Positions 1 to 7,605 of a stretch of 64,000 nucleotides of DNA are shown one piece after another. The notes beneath the pieces are model-generated. The model was not told the origin of the DNA. It made no database searches and saw nothing but the letters and a program-made list of their open reading frames with translations. The position numbers and the translations under genes are program-made. Within the stretch, counting starts at the first letter, position 1; each line of letters opens with the position of its first letter. This DNA comes from Streptomyces roseofulvus. GTDB taxonomy: Bacteria > Actinomycetota > Actinomycetes > Streptomycetales > Streptomycetaceae. Location of the stretch: the NCBI RefSeq assembly GCF_039534915.1, contig NZ_BAAAWE010000001.1:6200001-6264000 (forward strand). Reading direction: 5' to 3'.

Positions 1-740
1 GGCTCGTCCGGGCCACCGGCGCGAACGGCACCGGCAAGTCGACGCTGCTCCGCCTGGTCGCCGGGGTCGACGCCCCCGCCGAGGGCCGGATCACCGGCCG
101 CCCGTCCCGCACCGCGTACGTCCCCGAGCGCTTCCCGCCCGCCCTGCCGTTCACGGCCCTCGGCTATCTGGTCCACCTCGGCCGCCTCCAGGGCCTCGGC
201 CGCGCCGCGGCCCGGGCCCGGGCGGGGGAGTGGCTGGAACGGTTCGGCGCGGGCGCGTACGCCGGGACCGCCCTGGCCGGCCTGTCCAAGGGCAGCGCGC
301 AGAAGGTGGCCGTCGCCCAGGCGCTGCTCGCCGCGCCCGGCCTCCTGGTCCTCGACGAGGCGTGGACGGGGCTCGACGCCGGGGCCCGCGCGGAGCTCGA
401 CCGCGCCGTGCGCGAGCGGGTCGCGGCCGGCGCCACGGTCGTCTTCGTCGACCACGACCCGCGCCGGCTGGCGGGCGAGGCGGACACGACCCTGCGCGTC
501 GAGGGCGGCCGGGTGCGTGCGGAGGCGCACCCGGCCGGTCCCGCCCCGGTGCGGATCGTCGCCTCCGGGGACCGGCCGCTGCCCGACCGCCTCCCCGGCG
601 GGGCCGTCCCGGCCGCGACCGGCGAGGGCACGCTCTTCCGGGTGGACGCCGCCGCCTCCGACGATCTGCTCCGCGTGCTGCTCGACGCCGCCTGGCACGT
701 GCACCGGGTGGAGTCCGGCCGGGCGGGGGAGCGGGCGTGA
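1..740 (+). CDS. ABC transporter ATP-binding protein, 5'-truncated by window edge
   Basis: This is the ATPase subunit of an ABC transporter; its first codons lie outside the window. Read in the frame starting at base 3, the Walker A motif GANGTGKST lies at about residues 6-14 of the visible part. The signature segment LSKGSAQKVAVAQ and the Walker B LLVLDEAWTGLD follow, then the switch histidine in VFVDHD. About 245 residues are visible. The stop overlaps the start of the next gene by 4 bases (GTGA), so the two are translationally coupled and form one transporter. The LSKGS signature departs from LSGGQ but keeps the key serine. The substrate cannot be told from sequence. The coupled small permease suggests an exporter of the ABC-2-like kind, which is inference. 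Confidence 0.93.
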   Translation, partial: LVRATGANGTGKSTLLRLVAGVDAPAEGRITGRPSRTAYVPERFPPALPFTALGYLVHLGRLQGLGRAAARARAGEWLERFGAGAYAGTALAGLSKGSAQKVAVAQALLAAPGLLVLDEAWTGLDAGARAELDRAVRERVAAGATVVFVDHDPRRLAGEADTTLRVEGGRVRAEAHPAGPAPVRIVASGDRPLPDRLPGGAVPAATGEGTLFRVDAAASDDLLRVLLDAAWHVHRVESGRAGERA

Positions 741-1381
741 CGGCGCTGCTGCGGTACCACTCGGCCCTGTTCTTCCGCTCCCAGCGGTGGCTCGCCCCGC
801 TGCTCCTGTACGCGGCCCTCGTCGCGGTCGGCGTCCGGCCGGGCGATCCCGTCCTCGGGTCGCTCGGCATCGCGGCGGCGGGTCTGGTGCCGGTCTCCGC
901 CTGGTCGGTGCGGATCTGTCTGACGCAGGAACCGGCCGCCGCCCGCGCCGTGGCCGCCGCGGCCGGCGGCCGGTCCCGCGCGCACCTGGCCGCCCTGCTC
1001 ACCGGCGCCGGCTGGCCGGTGCTCGCCGGGGCGGTCGCGACGGTCGCGGTGACGGCCACCGGCGACCACGCCGGGACGAGCGGGCCGGACGCCCTGCTCG
1101 CCGGGGTCCTGGCCGCCACCGCCTGTGCCCTCACCGGCGGGGCGGTCGGCGCGCTCGCCGCCCGCCCCTTCGTGCGGGCGGCGGGCTGGTCGGTGGCGGC
1201 GCTGCTGCTGGGCTCGCTGCTGGTCCTGGTGACCACGGGTTCGCCCGCGAAGCACGCGGTCACCGCCCTGGTCGCCGCCGAGGGGGCGGCGAGCCCGCCG
1301 TGGGCCGCCTGCGCCGCCGCCGTCCTCGCCGCCGCGGCGACGGCGGCCGCGTCCTGCCTGGCGGCCGCGCGCCTGGAGTGA
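737..1381 (+). CDS. ABC transporter permease-like membrane protein
   Basis: The 214-residue protein starts at the GTG that overlaps the stop of the ATPase gene. It is strongly hydrophobic with about six possible membrane segments, for example LLLYAALVAVGV, AALLLGSLLVLVTTG and a C-terminal alanine-rich helix. It has no soluble domain and no recognisable binding-protein-dependent EAA loop, so it is more like an ABC-2 type export permease than an importer. The context (ATPase directly upstream, nothing else in the operon) makes it the membrane partner. The family assignment rests on context and hydropathy, not on a diagnostic motif. Confidence 0.8.
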   Translation: MTALLRYHSALFFRSQRWLAPLLLYAALVAVGVRPGDPVLGSLGIAAAGLVPVSAWSVRICLTQEPAAARAVAAAAGGRSRAHLAALLTGAGWPVLAGAVATVAVTATGDHAGTSGPDALLAGVLAATACALTGGAVGALAARPFVRAAGWSVAALLLGSLLVLVTTGSPAKHAVTALVAAEGAASPPWAACAAAVLAAAATAAASCLAAARLE

Positions 1382-1416
1382 GTCCCGTCCGCTCCGGTCC
1401 AGGGTGCGCACCGGAG

Positions 1417-1422
1417 TAGCCT
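1417..1422 (+). promoter_or_regulatory. -10-like hexamer TAGCCT, leaderless promoter candidate
   Basis: TAGCCT ends 7 bases before the ATG at 1430, so transcription would start at or next to the A of the start codon. No ribosome binding site lies upstream, which fits a leaderless mRNA. No convincing -35 was seen. Confidence 0.5.
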
Positions 1423-1429
1423 CGGTGTC

Positions 1430-1618
1430 ATGACCACGGAATCCGGCGCTTTCTGCACCCCCGAGCCCGCGCCCCGCCCGCCGAAGGCGGCCGAGGGCCC
1501 GTACGCGCGCTGCGTGCTGTGCCTGGAGCCGACCGAGTACGCGGAGTCGGTGAAGGGCGTCGTCCTGTGCCCGGTCTGCGAGTGGCAGGAGGCCCAGCGC
1601 ACCGCCTGCTCCGGCTGA
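1430..1618 (+). CDS. Small CxxC zinc-binding-type protein, unknown function
   Basis: The 62-residue protein has two CxxC pairs (RCVLCLEPTEY near residue 28 and VLCPVCEWQ near residue 47), the pattern of a small treble-clef or zinc ribbon. The N-terminal third is proline-rich and probably disordered. I do not recognise a named family. It looks like one of the short conserved zinc-finger proteins common in Streptomyces. It is preceded by a -10-like hexamer with no Shine-Dalgarno sequence, so it is probably leaderless. The stop lies only 15 bases from the stop of the convergent deacetylase gene, with no terminator hairpin between them. Confidence 0.75.
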   Translation: MTTESGAFCTPEPAPRPPKAAEGPYARCVLCLEPTEYAESVKGVVLCPVCEWQEAQRTACSG

Positions 1619-1633
1619 CCCGGGGCGCGCCGC

Positions 1634-2515
1634 TCAGCCCGCGCGCATCAGCTCGGAGACCTTCACGAAGCGGTAGCCGCGGGCGCGGAGTTCGGGGACG
1701 ATCCGGCGGATCGCGCGCTCCGTGGCGGGGGCGGCGCTGCGGGTGCAGTGGAGCACCACCAGCGAGCCCGGGCGGACGCCGGAGAGCACCTGCTCCGCCA
1801 CCGCGTCCGGGTCCTTCGCGAAGGCGTCCCCGCCGACCACGTCCCACTGCACGGCGGTGACCCGCGCCGGGGCGAGCGCGTGCAGCGCCGCGTCGTCGTA
1901 GCAGCCCCCGGGGAAGCGGAAGTACGGCACGACGTTGACGGCGCCGGCGTCCCGGAAGGAGTCGAAGGCGCGCTTCACGTCCGCCGCCATGTCCGGCTCG
2001 GCGACGGTCGGCAGGCCGTAGCAGGGCTCGGCGAAGGCGTAGTGGCTGTAGGAGTGGTTGGCGATCTCGAAGCGGGGGTCGGTGCCGATGGACCGCGCCT
2101 GGTCGGGGTACTCCTCCGCCCAGCGGCCGGTCATGAAGACCGTCGCGTCCACCCGCAGCCGGCGCAGGGTCGCGATGAGCTCCGGGTTGTCGAAGCGCTC
2201 GCCGCGCGCCGCCCGGGGGCCCTGGTCGGCGGTCATGTCGGCGTCGAAGGTGAGCGCGACGACCTTCTCGGCACCGCGTCCGGTCCGCCGCTCGTAGACG
2301 GGGGTACGGCCCTGGGGCCCGGCCGCCATCGTGGGTGGCGCGGCGGGGGCCGGCCGCGCGTGCTTCGGGCCCGGGGCCGCGGTCGGCTTCGCCGTCGCCG
2401 CCGTGGGGGAGGCGCCCGCCGCCGGGGAGGAAACGGTGTCGGCGCCCCCGCCGCAGCCGACGAGAACGGCGCCCAGCAGACCGAGCGCCGCCACATTACG
2501 TACTGAAATGGTCAC
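1634..2515 (-). CDS. Secreted polysaccharide deacetylase (NodB-homology) lipoprotein
   Basis: This is a 293-residue predicted lipoprotein of carbohydrate esterase family 4. The N-terminus has a hydrophobic core followed by LVGCGGG, a lipobox with Cys about residue 21, then an Ala/Pro/Thr linker to about residue 70. NodB motifs are visible in order: TFDADMTADQ (motif 1, with the second Asp one position later than in the usual TFDDG), NHSYSHYAF (HSxxH, motif 2), RFPGGCYDD (motif 3), the VQWDVVGGDAF strand and a C-terminal LVVLH. Metal-dependent N- or O-deacetylation of a cell-wall or extracellular glycan on the outer face of the membrane is the likely role. The start is GTG at 2515 with no clear ribosome binding site. 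A perfect 14-bp palindrome lies just upstream. Confidence 0.9.
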   Translation of the reverse strand: MTISVRNVAALGLLGAVLVGCGGGADTVSSPAAGASPTAATAKPTAAPGPKHARPAPAAPPTMAAGPQGRTPVYERRTGRGAEKVVALTFDADMTADQGPRAARGERFDNPELIATLRRLRVDATVFMTGRWAEEYPDQARSIGTDPRFEIANHSYSHYAFAEPCYGLPTVAEPDMAADVKRAFDSFRDAGAVNVVPYFRFPGGCYDDAALHALAPARVTAVQWDVVGGDAFAKDPDAVAEQVLSGVRPGSLVVLHCTRSAAPATERAIRRIVPELRARGYRFVKVSELMRAG

Positions 2516-2525
2516 GAACGGAAGT

Positions 2526-2539
2526 TATCCGATCGGATA
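2526..2539. promoter_or_regulatory. Palindrome TATCCGATCGGATA, candidate operator
   Basis: A perfect 14-bp inverted repeat sits 11 bases upstream of the deacetylase GTG, where it would overlap the transcription start. Its AT-containing flanks stand out in this GC-rich DNA. A dimeric repressor site is an inference. Confidence 0.35.
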
Positions 2540-2608
2540 TGAAGCCCCGTCGTCGGACCCGGGCACGCGGCGCGCCGCGTCACCCGTCAGGACCCAGGGC
2601 CCGGCGGC

Positions 2609-3532
2609 TCAGGTCGCGAGCAGCAGGCGCCGGCACTCCGCCACGTCGAAGCCGCCCGGCGGGTACTGCGGGTCCAGCGCCTCCAGATGCTCCAGGAGCA
2701 GCGTGCTGACGGCCCAGTTCCGGTACCACTTGCGGTCCGCCGGGACCAGGTACCAGGGCGCGGCGGGGTCCGAGCACCGCTCCAGGGCCCGCTCGTACGC
2801 CTCCTGGTAGGCGGGCCAGCGGGTCCGCTCCTCGATGTCGCCGGGGTCGAACTTCCAGTGCTTCTCCGGGTTGTCCAGGCGTTCGAGAAGGCGGCTGCGC
2901 TGTTCCTCGTACGACAGGTGCAGGAAGACCTTCACGACCGTCACCCCCTCGTCGGCGAGCGCCCGCTCGAAGCGGGCGATCTCCTCGTAGCGCCGCTCCA
3001 CCTCCTCGCGCGGGACCAGCTCCCGCACCCGGGCGATCAGCACGTCCTCGTAGTGCGAGCGGTCGAAGACGCCGATCTCGCCCGGCAGCGGCAGCGCCCG
3101 GGTGATCCGCCACAGGAAGGGATGGGCGCGCTCCTCCGGCGTGGGCGCCTTGAAGGCGTGGATCCGGCAGCCGGACGGGTTGAGGGTGCCGACGACGTGC
3201 TTGACCGTGCCGCCCTTGCCGCTGGTGTCCATGCCCTGCAGGACGAGGAGCACCCTGCGCCGGTCGCCGGCCGTGCTCGCCGCGTACAGCCGCTCCTGGA
3301 GGGCGGCGAGCCGGGGGGCGAGGAGGGCGGTGGCGGCGCGCCCGGCCGTCTTGCGGTCGGGGCCGCCCTCCGGGGCGCGGGGGGTGGCCCGGGGGTCGTA
3401 CGCGGAGAGGTCGACGGGCTCGCCCGGCGGGAGCCGCAGCGCGTCGCCGAGCGGCGCGGCCGGCCCGGCACCCCCGTGCCTCCCGCCGTCCCGCCGGCCG
3501 TCGTCCTTCCTGCCGCCGTCCTTCTTCGCCAC
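2609..3532 (-). CDS. ppk2: Polyphosphate kinase 2 family protein (PPK2)
   Basis: The 307-residue protein carries the PPK2 P-loop fold: Walker A GMDTSGKGG near residue 100, the following VKHVVGTLNPSG segment, the lid-region RITRALPLPGEIGVFDRSHYEDVL with Walker-B-like FDRSHYED, and the late motif NPEKHWKFDPGD plus a C-terminal WYLVPADRKWYRNWAV. PPK2 enzymes transfer phosphate between polyphosphate and nucleotides. Subclass (NDP- or NMP-phosphorylating) cannot be read with certainty. The N-terminal ~35 residues are Lys/Asp/Gly-rich and probably disordered. The start is GTG with GGGG six bases upstream. The gene lies downstream of a phosphatase gene on the same strand, but a strong hairpin separates them. 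Confidence 0.93.
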   Translation of the reverse strand: MAKKDGGRKDDGRRDGGRHGGAGPAAPLGDALRLPPGEPVDLSAYDPRATPRAPEGGPDRKTAGRAATALLAPRLAALQERLYAASTAGDRRRVLLVLQGMDTSGKGGTVKHVVGTLNPSGCRIHAFKAPTPEERAHPFLWRITRALPLPGEIGVFDRSHYEDVLIARVRELVPREEVERRYEEIARFERALADEGVTVVKVFLHLSYEEQRSRLLERLDNPEKHWKFDPGDIEERTRWPAYQEAYERALERCSDPAAPWYLVPADRKWYRNWAVSTLLLEHLEALDPQYPPGGFDVAECRRLLLAT

Positions 3533-3561
3533 CGTGCGCCCCTTTCGCCGTGCCGCTCGCC

Positions 3562-3591
3562 CTCCCCCGATCCTGCGCCGGATCGGGGGAG
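3562..3591 (-). terminator. 12-bp perfect hairpin between phoX-like gene and ppk2
   Basis: CTCCCCCGATCC and its exact complement flank a 6-base loop. It lies just beyond the stop of the phosphatase gene and upstream of ppk2, as expected for a terminator that insulates the two. Confidence 0.65.
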
Positions 3592-3622
3592 ACCGCGAGC
3601 GCGCCCCGGGATCGCCCGGGCG

Positions 3623-4996
3623 TCAGCGCCAGGGGCCGGTGACGGCGAAGGTGGTGCCGGGGGTGTAGCAGTTCACGTACATCGTGGCGCCGTCGGGGGA
3701 GAAGGTGACGCCCGCGAACTCGCCCCACTCGGGGGCTCCGGGGCCTCCGATGTCCTGTCGCCCCCGGGCGACCGCGTACACCTCGCCCCGCCGGCTCACT
3801 CCGAAGACGTGCTGCGCGCCGTCGCCGTCCTCGCAGACCATCAGGCCGCCGGTGGGGGCCAGGCAGATGTTGTCGGGGGACTCGCCGGGCAGCTGCAGGT
3901 CGGTGTCCGGGCCGAAGACGACCGCGAGGGTGAGCCGCCGGCGGTGCGGGTCGTACTTCCACACCTGCCCGAAGTGGGTGGCGCCGGAGCCGTCGGAGGC
4001 CCGGGCGAAGGAGGAGACGAAGTAGACGCAGCGGCCGCCCCAGTAGCAGCCCTCCAGCTTCTGCGCGTGCGTGATCCCGCCCCGCCCGAAGTCCTGGAAG
4101 CGGATGGGCGTCGAGACCGCCTGCGGGTCCGGCACCGGCACCCACTCGACGGAGTCGAAGACCGTCCCGGCCTCCTGGACGACCGAGAGGTCGGGCACGC
4201 CGGGCACCCGCAGGGCCTCCAGGGTGCCGCCCGCGCGGAGCGAGCCGGTGCCGCCGAGCGGGCGCTCGGGCAGGAAGCGGTAGAAGAGGCCGAAGGGGCG
4301 GTCGAAGGCGTCCTCCGTCTCGTAGACGATCCCGGTGTACGGGTCGACGGCGACGGCCTCGTGCGCGAAGCGGCCCAGGGCGGTGAGCGGGACGGCCCCG
4401 GTGCGCTGCGGGTCGGCCGGGTCGACCTCGAAGACGAAGCCGTGGTCCTTCTCGTACCCCTTGCTGCCCGCCTTGTCCTCGGTCTCCTCGCAGGTCAGCC
4501 AGGTGCCCCAGGGGGTGGGCCCGCCCGCGCAGTTGACCGCGGTGCCGGCGATGCCGACGCGCTCGCCGGGCGCGCCCGGGAGCACCGCGCCGGCGGCGTC
4601 GAGGCCGAGGACGGTGCAGCCGCCCTTGCCGCCCCGGTCGTAGACCAGGCCGGGCACGTGCGGGACCGCGAGGGGCGCGTCGGGGCGGTTCTCGTGGTTG
4701 CGGACGAGGCGGACGCCGCCGCGGGGTCCGGCGAAGGCGCTCATGCCGTCGAAGCGGCCGGGGACCGTGCCCTCGCCGGAGCGGAGCGGGTCGCCCTGGC
4801 GGGAGAGGACCCGGTAGGAGAAGCCGGCGGGGAGGTCGAGCAGGCCGGCCGGGTCGGGGAGGAGCGGGCCGTAGCCGCCGCGCGGTTCGGCGGCGGCGGA
4901 GGAGCCGGCGAAGAGGTCGGCCAGGGCGCCGGTGAAGGCGATCCCGGCGACGGAGGCGCCGGTGCGGGCCAGGATCTGACGTCGTGTCACTGCCAT
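3623..4996 (-). CDS. Tat-exported PhoX-family phosphatase (DUF839)
   Basis: This 457-residue protein has a twin-arginine signal (MAVTRRQILARTG, hydrophobic stretch ASVAGIAFTGALADLF, cleavage near AGSSAAAEP). The body has the beta-propeller features of the PhoX/DUF839 family: DGMSAFAGP, VRLVRNHE near residue 100, CAGGPTPWGTWLTCEE, HGFVFEVDP, GRFAHEAVAVDP and a late LPGESPDNICLAPTGGLMVCEDGDG segment. Family members are Ca/Fe-dependent alkaline phosphatases released outside the cell under phosphate limitation; that substrate role is inferred. The start ATG at 4996 begins the canonical Tat motif. The region upstream is highly structured (see 5025-5081). Confidence 0.9.
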   Translation of the reverse strand: MAVTRRQILARTGASVAGIAFTGALADLFAGSSAAAEPRGGYGPLLPDPAGLLDLPAGFSYRVLSRQGDPLRSGEGTVPGRFDGMSAFAGPRGGVRLVRNHENRPDAPLAVPHVPGLVYDRGGKGGCTVLGLDAAGAVLPGAPGERVGIAGTAVNCAGGPTPWGTWLTCEETEDKAGSKGYEKDHGFVFEVDPADPQRTGAVPLTALGRFAHEAVAVDPYTGIVYETEDAFDRPFGLFYRFLPERPLGGTGSLRAGGTLEALRVPGVPDLSVVQEAGTVFDSVEWVPVPDPQAVSTPIRFQDFGRGGITHAQKLEGCYWGGRCVYFVSSFARASDGSGATHFGQVWKYDPHRRRLTLAVVFGPDTDLQLPGESPDNICLAPTGGLMVCEDGDGAQHVFGVSRRGEVYAVARGRQDIGGPGAPEWGEFAGVTFSPDGATMYVNCYTPGTTFAVTGPWR

Positions 4997-5024
4997 GAAG
5001 GGGGGCCTTCCCGCCGGAACAGGT

Positions 5025-5081
5025 GTGGACCCGCTTTCAGTACCACGCAGCGGTCTGCGTGATGCCAGGACGCGGGTCCAC
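5025..5081. other. Nested inverted repeats upstream of the PhoX-type gene
   Basis: GTGGACCCGC (5025-5034) pairs exactly with GCGGGTCCAC (5072-5081). Inside the loop CACGCAG (5044-5050) pairs with CTGCGTG (5055-5061). The two-level stem would form in the 5' untranslated RNA of the phosphatase gene or act as a binding site in DNA. No known riboswitch was recognised. Confidence 0.45.
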
Positions 5082-5105
5082 GGGCCCTCGGGTGGCCTAA
5101 TCCCG

Positions 5106-5123
5106 ACCCTGTGACGACAGGGT
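5106..5123 (-). terminator. 7-bp hairpin after osmC-like gene
   Basis: ACCCTGT and ACAGGGT flank a 4-base loop, ten bases beyond the osmC stop. It is a modest intrinsic terminator candidate without a U-tract, as is usual in streptomycetes. Confidence 0.45.
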
Positions 5124-5132
5124 GACGGGAGG

Positions 5133-5558
5133 TCAGGCCAGCTCGGCCGTCAGCGTGATCGTCGTGCCGGTGAGCGCCTGGCTGACCGGGCAGTTCTTCT
5201 TGGCGTCCTCGGCGAGCGACTGGAACTGGTCCGCGTCCAGACCGGGGACCTCGCCGCGCACGGTGAGGTGAATGCCGGTGATGCCCTCACCCGGCTGGAA
5301 AGTGACGTCGGCCTTGGTCTCCAGGCGGGTGGGCGGGTTGCCCGCCTTGGCCAGGCCGTTGGAGAAGGCCATCGAGAAGCAGGAGGAGTGCGCGGCGGCG
5401 ATGAGCTCCTCGGGGCTGGTCTTGCCGTTCGGCTCCTCGGCGCGGGCCGGCCAGGAGACGTCGTACGAGCCGAGACCGGAGGAGTCGAGGGTGACGACGC
5501 CGGAGCCCTTGAGGAGGTCGCCCTGCCAGACGGTGTGGGCGTGACGGACGGTGGCCAT
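5133..5558 (-). CDS. OsmC/Ohr-family peroxiredoxin-like protein
   Basis: The 141-residue length and layout fit the OsmC subfamily: a beta-strand N-terminus (TVWQGDLLKGSGVV), the helix TSPEELIAAAHSSCFSMAFSNGLAK with the peroxidatic Cys near residue 60, and NCPVSQALTG with the resolving Cys near residue 125. OsmC proteins reduce organic hydroperoxides in the cytoplasm by a two-cysteine thiol cycle. The N-terminal Glu/Arg pair cannot be placed by eye. The start is ATG at 5558. The zapE stop is 33 bases upstream on the same strand, so read-through from zapE is possible. Confidence 0.92.
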   Translation of the reverse strand: MATVRHAHTVWQGDLLKGSGVVTLDSSGLGSYDVSWPARAEEPNGKTSPEELIAAAHSSCFSMAFSNGLAKAGNPPTRLETKADVTFQPGEGITGIHLTVRGEVPGLDADQFQSLAEDAKKNCPVSQALTGTTITLTAELA

Positions 5559-5591
5559 GGTGGATCCCTTTCGATCGGGTATGGCCCCAAC

Positions 5592-6677
5592 CTACTGTGC
5601 CAGGAGCCCCTTTGCGTCCCGCGCCAGGGCGGTGAGCCGGGAGATGGCGCGGAAGTACTTCTTGCGGTAGCCGCCGTTCAGCATCTCCTCGCTGAACAAC
5701 TGGTCGAACGGAAGTCCGGAGGCGAGCACCGGTATCTCGCGGTCGTAGAGGCGGTCGGCGAGGACGACGAGCCGCAGCGCGGTCGACTGGTCCGGGACCG
5801 GGCCGACGTCGGTGAGGCAGACCGCCGTGAGGTCGTCGGTGAGGGCGCCGTACCGGCTCGGGTGGACCTTGGCCAGGTGTTCGAGGAGGTGCGGGAAGTC
5901 GTCGAGGGAGGCGCCCGGGACGCGGTACGCGGTCTCCGTGACCACCTGGTCGGAGTGGGGCGCGGGGGCCTCGGGCAGGCCCCGGTGGCGGTAGTCCTCG
6001 CCGTCGATCCGCAGCGGCCGGAAGTGCGCGGAGAGGCCCTGGATCTCGCGGAGGAAGTCGGCGGCGGCGAAGCGGCCCTCGCCGAGCTTGCCCGGCAGCG
6101 TGTTCGAGGTGGCGGCGAGCGCCACGCCGGACTCGACCAGCTTGCCGAGCAGGCTGGAGACGAGCACGGTGTCGCCCGGGTCGTCCAGCTCGAACTCGTC
6201 GATGCAGAGGAGGCGGTGTCCGCTCAGCGTCCGCACCGTCTGCTGGAAGCCGAGCGCGCCGACCAGGTTCGTCAGCTCCACGAAGGTGCCGAACGCCTTC
6301 AGCGCGGGCTCGGCGGGCGTGGCGTGCCAGAGCGAGGCGAGCAGGTGGGTCTTGCCGACGCCGTAGCCGCCGTCGAGGTAGACCCCGCGCGGGGCGGCCG
6401 GGGCGGCGGGCTTGCGGGCGAACCAGCGGCGCTTGCCGGCGCCGGTGGCGTGCGCCCCGCCGAGGGACTCGGCGAAGCCGGAGAGCGCCTTGACGGCCTC
6501 GCACTGGCTGGGCTGGTTGGGGTCGGGGAGGTACGTGTCGAAGCGCACCGAGTCGAAGCGCGGCGGCGGGACCATCTCCGCGACCAGCCGGTCGGCGGGG
6601 ACGTGGGGCTCGCGCGAGCACAGCGAGAGCGGGGTCGCCGCTGCGGAGGCGGCTTCGTTCAGGGCACGGGTCGACAC
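5592..6677 (-). CDS. zapE: ZapE/AFG1-like AAA+ family ATPase
   Basis: The 361-residue protein shows Walker A GGYGVGKTH near residues 103-111, Walker B LLCIDEFELDD, sensor-1-like AATSNTLP and the C-terminal RLVVLADRLYDREIPVL segment typical of the ZapE/AFG1 ATPase family. In enterobacteria ZapE acts at the Z-ring; the actinobacterial role is not established. I chose GTG at 6677 because GGGGA lies just upstream and the protein then has the family length; an upstream reading frame extends further but runs over the divergent gene. It is divergent from a leaderless reductase gene with a 36-base gap, so the two promoters must overlap. Confidence 0.93.
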   Translation of the reverse strand: MSTRALNEAASAAATPLSLCSREPHVPADRLVAEMVPPPRFDSVRFDTYLPDPNQPSQCEAVKALSGFAESLGGAHATGAGKRRWFARKPAAPAAPRGVYLDGGYGVGKTHLLASLWHATPAEPALKAFGTFVELTNLVGALGFQQTVRTLSGHRLLCIDEFELDDPGDTVLVSSLLGKLVESGVALAATSNTLPGKLGEGRFAAADFLREIQGLSAHFRPLRIDGEDYRHRGLPEAPAPHSDQVVTETAYRVPGASLDDFPHLLEHLAKVHPSRYGALTDDLTAVCLTDVGPVPDQSTALRLVVLADRLYDREIPVLASGLPFDQLFSEEMLNGGYRKKYFRAISRLTALARDAKGLLAQ

Positions 6678-6701
6678 AGTTCCCCACTGTAAGCGCCGTG
6701 T

Positions 6702-6707
6702 CAGACT
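6702..6707 (+). promoter_or_regulatory. -10-like hexamer CAGACT, leaderless promoter candidate
   Basis: The hexamer ends 6 bases before the ATG at 6714. There is no ribosome binding site in the 36-base gap to zapE, which fits leaderless transcription. Confidence 0.4.
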
Positions 6708-6713
6708 GCGAGA

Positions 6714-7499
6714 ATGCGACAGCTCTTCCCTGTGACGGACATGACAGCCCCGAAGACCCAGGTCAGCGACGCCGGGGCCGACCGCGAGTGGTCCCTCGAC
6801 GAGCTGGCCGACGCCTACGCTTACCCCGAGGGGGAGGAGCGCTGGCTGCGGGCCAACATGGTCTCCTCGCTGGACGGGGCCGGCCAGCACGAGGGCCGTT
6901 CGCAGCCGCTCTCCTCCGACACCGACATGCGGATCTTCGGCACCCTCCGGGGGCTCGCGGACGTCGTGGTGGTGGGCGCGGAGACGGTCCGTCTGGAGGG
7001 GTACCGGCCCGCCCGCGCCCGGGAGGTCTTCGCCGCCCGGCGCGCCGCCGCCGGCCAGGGCCCCGCGCCCGCGATCGCCGTCGTGACCGCCTCGCTCGAC
7101 CTCGACCTCGCCCTCCCCCTCTACACCTCCCCGCTGGTCCCGACCCTGATCCTCACCGGCGCGGGCGCCCCCGCCGACCGGATCGACGCCGCCCGGGCGG
7201 CCGGCGTCGAGGTGCTCCTCGCCGGCGACGGGGCCGCCGTGGACCCGGCCCGGGCGGTCGCGCTGCTCGCCGAGCGCGGGCTGCGCCGGCAGCTCACCGA
7301 GGGCGGGCCCCGGCTGCTCGGCCAGTTCACCGCCGCCGGGGTGCTCGACGAGCTGTGCCTGACGGTCTCCCCGACGATGACGGCGGGTGACGCCCAGCGG
7401 ATCGCCCACGGGTCCTCGCTCGCGCGTCCGACACGCTTTGGGCTGGCTTCTCTGCTGGAGCAGGACGGCTTCCTCTTCAGCCGCTACCGTCGGATCTGA
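6714..7499 (+). CDS. Pyrimidine reductase family protein (RibD C-terminal-like)
   Basis: The 261-residue protein has the dihydrofolate-reductase-like fold of the RibD C-terminal domain. Visible landmarks are NMVSSLDGAGQHEGRSQPLSS near residue 50, DVVVVGAETVRLEGY near residue 85, a nucleotide-binding strand LTEGGPRLLGQFTAAGVLDELCLTVSPT near residue 200, and a final strand DGFLFSRYRR. RibD-type domains reduce a pyrimidine intermediate of riboflavin synthesis with NADPH. Stand-alone copies in actinobacteria often have no assigned substrate, and no rib genes flank this one. The start ATG follows a -10-like hexamer at leaderless spacing. An internal ATG at residue 10 is possible. Confidence 0.88.
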   Translation: MRQLFPVTDMTAPKTQVSDAGADREWSLDELADAYAYPEGEERWLRANMVSSLDGAGQHEGRSQPLSSDTDMRIFGTLRGLADVVVVGAETVRLEGYRPARAREVFAARRAAAGQGPAPAIAVVTASLDLDLALPLYTSPLVPTLILTGAGAPADRIDAARAAGVEVLLAGDGAAVDPARAVALLAERGLRRQLTEGGPRLLGQFTAAGVLDELCLTVSPTMTAGDAQRIAHGSSLARPTRFGLASLLEQDGFLFSRYRRI

Positions 7500-7556
7500 C
7501 AATCGGCGGAATTTCCCGTTCCGCTTAGCGTCGGCTGGGCACAATCACAGTCGCAG

Positions 7557-7576
7557 TCCCCGTGCGGTCACGGGGA
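7557..7576 (+). terminator. 8-bp hairpin with CGGT loop between reductase and next gene
   Basis: TCCCCGTG and CACGGGGA flank a CGGT tetraloop, 58 bases after the reductase stop and 30 bases before the next GTG. It could terminate the upstream transcript or structure the downstream leader. Confidence 0.4.
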
Positions 7577-7605
7577 AGGATGGTTTCCGCAGAAGGGCTC
7601 CTGAG

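Noticed and set aside
2687..5062. Very long plus-strand open frame (about 790 codons) opposite ppk2 and the PhoX-type gene
   Set aside because: High GC leaves antisense frames open; its translation is low-complexity Gly/Ala/Val/Arg/Glu-rich and opposes two well-recognised proteins.
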